Source: Candidatus Poribacteria bacterium
Lineage (GTDB): Bacteria; Poribacteria; WGA-4E; GCA-2687025
DNA: 9,101 bases
Reading direction: 5' to 3'
NCBI GenBank assembly: GCA_002687025.1
Contig: NYZG01000150.1
Span: forward strand, 1-9,101
Shown here: piece after piece, positions 6,874 through 9,101 of the stretch
Position numbering within the stretch: position 1 is the first letter of the stretch
How the letters are laid out: each line of letters starts with the position of its first letter
Translations under genes and position numbers: made by a program
The notes under the pieces: generated by a model
Database searches by the model: none
Seen by the model: only the letters and a program-made list of their open reading frames with translations
What the model was told of the DNA's origin: nothing

Positions 6874-8046
6874 CTATACGTTGGCTTCGTCCAGGACATC
6901 GGCGAGATCCGCGAGGTCGTCGTCGGCCTCTTCCTTCTCGGCGGCGATGCGCGCCGCGATGTCCTCCTCGGCCTGCTCCTCCATCTTCTCGCCCAGGAGC
7001 GCCGTGGTCACGATGTCGCGCACTTTCTCCTCGATCTCCTCGGTGATCTCGGGGTTGTCGCGCAGGAACGCCTTGGCGTTCTCGCGTCCTTGCCCGAGCC
7101 GCTCCTCGCCGTAGGAGAACCACGCACCCGCCTTGTCGACGATGTCGTAGTCGGAGGCGACGTCGAGGATGGAGCCCTCGCGCGTGATGCCGCCGGCGAA
7201 CTCCATGTCGAACTCCGCCTGCGTGTATGGCGGGGCGACCTTGTTCTTGATCACGCGCACGCGCGTGCGATAGCCGACCGTTTCCGTGCCAACCTTGAGG
7301 GGCTCGCCGCGACGTATCTCCATGCGCACGGTGGCGGCGAACTTGAGCGCGCGCCCGCCGGGTGTCGTCTCCGGGTTCCCGTAGACCACGCCGATCTTCT
7401 CTCGCACCTGGTTGATGAAGATGACACACGTCCTGGACTTGCTGATCACGGCCGTCAGCTTCCGCAACGCTTGAGACATCAGCCGCGGCACGAGGCCGAC
7501 GTGCGAGTCGCCCATCTCTCCGGCGAGTTCGGCGCGCGGCGCCAGGGCCGCCACGGAATCGACGACAATACAGTCCACCGCGCCACTGCGCACGAGCGTC
7601 TCGACGATCTCCAGCGTCTGTTCGGCGTCGTCCGGCTGCGAGAAGAGGAGCGAGTCGAGGTCCACCCCGAGCTTCTTCGCCCAGAAGCGGTCGAAGGCGT
7701 GTTCCACGTCGATGAACGCCGCAACGCCGCCGGTCTTTTGGGCCTCCGCGAGGACGTGAAGGGAGAGCGTCGTCTTACCGGAGGACTCGGGGCCGTAAAC
7801 CTCGACGACTCGGCCGCGCGGCACGCCGCCGACGCCCAGCGCCAAGTCCAGCGAGAGCGCCCCTGTCGGTATCACCTCGATCGCGTCGATGTTCGCCTGC
7901 GTCAGGTTCATGATCGTGCCTTTACCATACCGCTTCTCGATCTGCGATATGGCGGTGTCGATCACTTTGCCGCGCTGTTCGGCGTCCAGCTCGATGCCGG
8001 TAATCTCGGGCTTGTTCGATACTGTCTTGGTAGCTCGTGCCGCCAT
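6874..8046 (-). CDS. recA: Recombinase RecA
   Basis: 390 residues, full length. RecA polymerises on single-stranded DNA, drives ATP-dependent strand exchange and, in most bacteria, triggers LexA self-cleavage. Walker A GPESSGKT at 85-92, catalytic glutamate E115 (E. coli Glu96), Walker B around D163, FINQ with Q213 (E. coli Gln194), and loop L2 containing NPETTPGG (224-231) are all present. The C-terminus is long and acidic (EEADDDLADLADVLDE). Odd residues: the usual EHALDPxYA is EHAFDRFWA (115-123), so the adenine-stacking Tyr103 of E. coli is W122; and the usual KFYASVR is KFAATVR. ATG 8046 follows AGGGGG eight bases upstream. The gene stands alone without recX or alaS and converges on the glycosidase with a 5-bp gap. 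Confidence 0.98.
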   Translation of the reverse strand: MAARATKTVSNKPEITGIELDAEQRGKVIDTAISQIEKRYGKGTIMNLTQANIDAIEVIPTGALSLDLALGVGGVPRGRVVEVYGPESSGKTTLSLHVLAEAQKTGGVAAFIDVEHAFDRFWAKKLGVDLDSLLFSQPDDAEQTLEIVETLVRSGAVDCIVVDSVAALAPRAELAGEMGDSHVGLVPRLMSQALRKLTAVISKSRTCVIFINQVREKIGVVYGNPETTPGGRALKFAATVRMEIRRGEPLKVGTETVGYRTRVRVIKNKVAPPYTQAEFDMEFAGGITREGSILDVASDYDIVDKAGAWFSYGEERLGQGRENAKAFLRDNPEITEEIEEKVRDIVTTALLGEKMEEQAEEDIAARIAAEKEEADDDLADLADVLDEANV

Positions 8047-8096
8047 GCTGCGCGCCCCCTACGGATACGATCTGGCGTTACCTTCCGCGTATGCGT

Positions 8097-8128
8097 AGTA
8101 TGGTGGGTCGCTGGCAGGGGGGTGTCAA
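8097..8128 (-). promoter_or_regulatory. Candidate recA promoter
   Basis: On the minus strand, a perfect TTGACA -35 (complement of 8123-8128) is followed by CATACT (complement of 8097-8102), four of six matches to the -10 consensus, about 50 bases before the recA start. The 20-base spacer is longer than ideal. No SOS box of either CTGT-N8-ACAG or GAAC-N4-GTTC type was seen between this site and recA. Confidence 0.4.
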
Positions 8129-8192
8129 CCGCTGGGCGCGTGATGCTCTGACCGACGCTCGGAGACCTGGACACTCGCATGGAAGCCTGCGC

Positions 8193-9047
8193 GTGAGAAC
8201 GCTCTCGTACATCTTTGCGACCCATGGACGCGCCGTAGCGGCGGCCCTGGCCAGACTCCTGGCGACGCAGACCCGGCCGATGCCTCCGGCGCCACCACCG
8301 CCTCGGCCCGGCGTCTTCCCACCCACGGAGGAGGCCGCCGCGAAGCCGACGCTCCGCCTCGTGAGGTCCAGGTTTCCGTCGATCGGGCTCTGGGGGTTCA
8401 ACGAGCCGTTCACCCCGGCGCTCCGGCGCGCGTTGCATCGGACGTATCCGGCGTCCGCGGTCCACAGCTACCTGGGCGCCGTCACAAGTCCCAGGGCCGG
8501 TGAGAAAGATCCGGCCGCGGAGGCGCGCTGGTCGATGGAGTGGTTGGACGAGGTAGAGCGCGCGAGCATGGACCACCCGAACGGGCCGCTCACGACGCTC
8601 GTGTTCCGCCCGATGTGGAACCTCGTGAACGGACGCGACTGGTCCGTCGGAAACGTGGTCACCATGGCAAAGCGCTTCCTCGACGGGATCGACGGCGTCG
8701 GAGACCGGCACCTGAAGGGCTTCCTCCTGGGCGACGACTTCTCCCGCTATCCCTACAACAAGCGGTGGGACGAGATCGTCCGGCGGGTGCACGGGTTGCG
8801 ACCCGACGCGAACGTGCCGTTCTATTTCACGAACCACTTCGCCTCGCCGGCCAACCGGGGAGGCATCTACGATCACGACGCGGACTTGCCCGACCGATAC
8901 ATCGCCATGGTGAAGTGGCTCCACGTATTCCAGGAGACGGGGGCGTCCGCTGTGTTCATGCCGCAGTTCTTCCCTCAGGCGCAGAATCAGCGGGATGTCG
9001 TCGGGCGCTGGCGGTCCATATTCGAGCTCTCTTATTTCAATCAGTAG
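8193..9047 (+). CDS. Uncharacterised protein, possibly a TIM-barrel glycosidase relative
   Basis: 284 residues from GTG 8193 (GGAAG seven bases upstream); in-frame ATGs at 8091 and 8280 are alternatives, and 8091 would lie within the recA promoter. Residues 1-28 are mildly hydrophobic but contain arginines, so they are a poor signal peptide. Residues 29-44 are a proline-rich linker (PMPPAPPPPRPGVFPP). The rest (about 55-284) alternates predicted strands and helices: 'FPSIGLWGFNEPF' (61-73), 'TTLVFRPMWNLV' (134-145), 'LKGFLLGDDFSRYP' (174-187), 'WDEIVRRVHGLRPDANVPFYFTNH' split as strand-helix-strand (192-215) and 'AVFMPQFFPQ' (253-262). The G-x-x-L-G-D-D step followed by a helix and 'R.DANVPFYF' recalls sugar hydrolase barrels in which an acidic pair sits at a strand end; D181 and D182 would be candidates. 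I do not recognise the family, and length is short for a full barrel. Antisense to it is a long open frame without family features. Confidence 0.65.
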   Translation: MRTLSYIFATHGRAVAAALARLLATQTRPMPPAPPPPRPGVFPPTEEAAAKPTLRLVRSRFPSIGLWGFNEPFTPALRRALHRTYPASAVHSYLGAVTSPRAGEKDPAAEARWSMEWLDEVERASMDHPNGPLTTLVFRPMWNLVNGRDWSVGNVVTMAKRFLDGIDGVGDRHLKGFLLGDDFSRYPYNKRWDEIVRRVHGLRPDANVPFYFTNHFASPANRGGIYDHDADLPDRYIAMVKWLHVFQETGASAVFMPQFFPQAQNQRDVVGRWRSIFELSYFNQ

Positions 9048-9101
9048 TGCTGCATAGGCAAATTTGCTGGTTACGTCGTCTGGATACTGACTCACATACA
9101 C
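9048..9101. other. AT-richer end of the window with a short palindrome
   Basis: Directly after the last stop the DNA becomes less GC-rich. GCAAATTTGC at 9058-9067 is a perfect 10-bp palindrome. There is no T-tract, so it is not a clear terminator. Nothing else can be said from 54 bases. Confidence 0.3.

Noticed and set aside
6664..8151. 495-codon plus-strand open frame opposite recA
   Set aside because: recA on the minus strand is unmistakable, and the antisense translation has no family features.
7962..9101. Minus-strand open frame opposite the last gene and overlapping recA
   Set aside because: It would overlap the recA start and promoter; its composition is the usual antisense pattern. 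The plus frame has better strand-helix structure and aromatic content.

Overview
The window is 9.1 kb of GC-rich bacterial DNA, gene-dense except for one non-coding stretch at 1621-2274. recA shows that it is chromosomal. The taxon cannot be fixed from the sequence. The mix of short exported seven-bladed WD40 proteins (first blade pattern 'IGxGRVxALxFSPxGxRLA'), a cytosolic-type GH127/DUF1680 enzyme and abundant small palindromic repeats recalls Candidatus Poribacteria and related uncultured lineages, but this is an impression from memory and not a result.

Layout. 1-1620 (minus): a large nucleotidyltransferase-fold protein running off the left edge. It is built of two related halves; the first keeps the GGS...D-x-E active site and the second has lost most of it. 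1621-2274: non-coding DNA with two copies of an imperfect palindromic element (about 75-82 bp), an AT-rich TATAGA-type short repeat, and a possible gene remnant. 2275-4400 (plus): two tandem, translationally coupled (ATGA) seven-bladed WD40 beta-propeller proteins, both with likely export signals. 4401-4591: a short gap with a half copy of the palindromic element and a likely -10 site. 4592-6868 (plus): a GH127/DUF1680 beta-L-arabinofuranosidase-type enzyme with a C-terminal discoidin-like domain. 6874-8046 (minus): recA, convergent with the glycosidase gene and only 5 bp from it. 8047-8192: divergent control region with a TTGACA -35 site for recA. 8193-9047 (plus): an unrecognised protein, perhaps a TIM-barrel glycosidase relative. 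9048-9101: AT-richer DNA of unknown content.

No single pathway links all genes. The plus-strand block 2275-6868 (two propellers, then the glycosidase) could form a functional neighbourhood, but the glycosidase has its own likely promoter. recA looks like a housekeeping neighbour. No CRISPR array, rRNA, tRNA, transposase or obvious defence cassette was seen. The least explained items are the duplicated nucleotidyltransferase and the palindromic repeat family.
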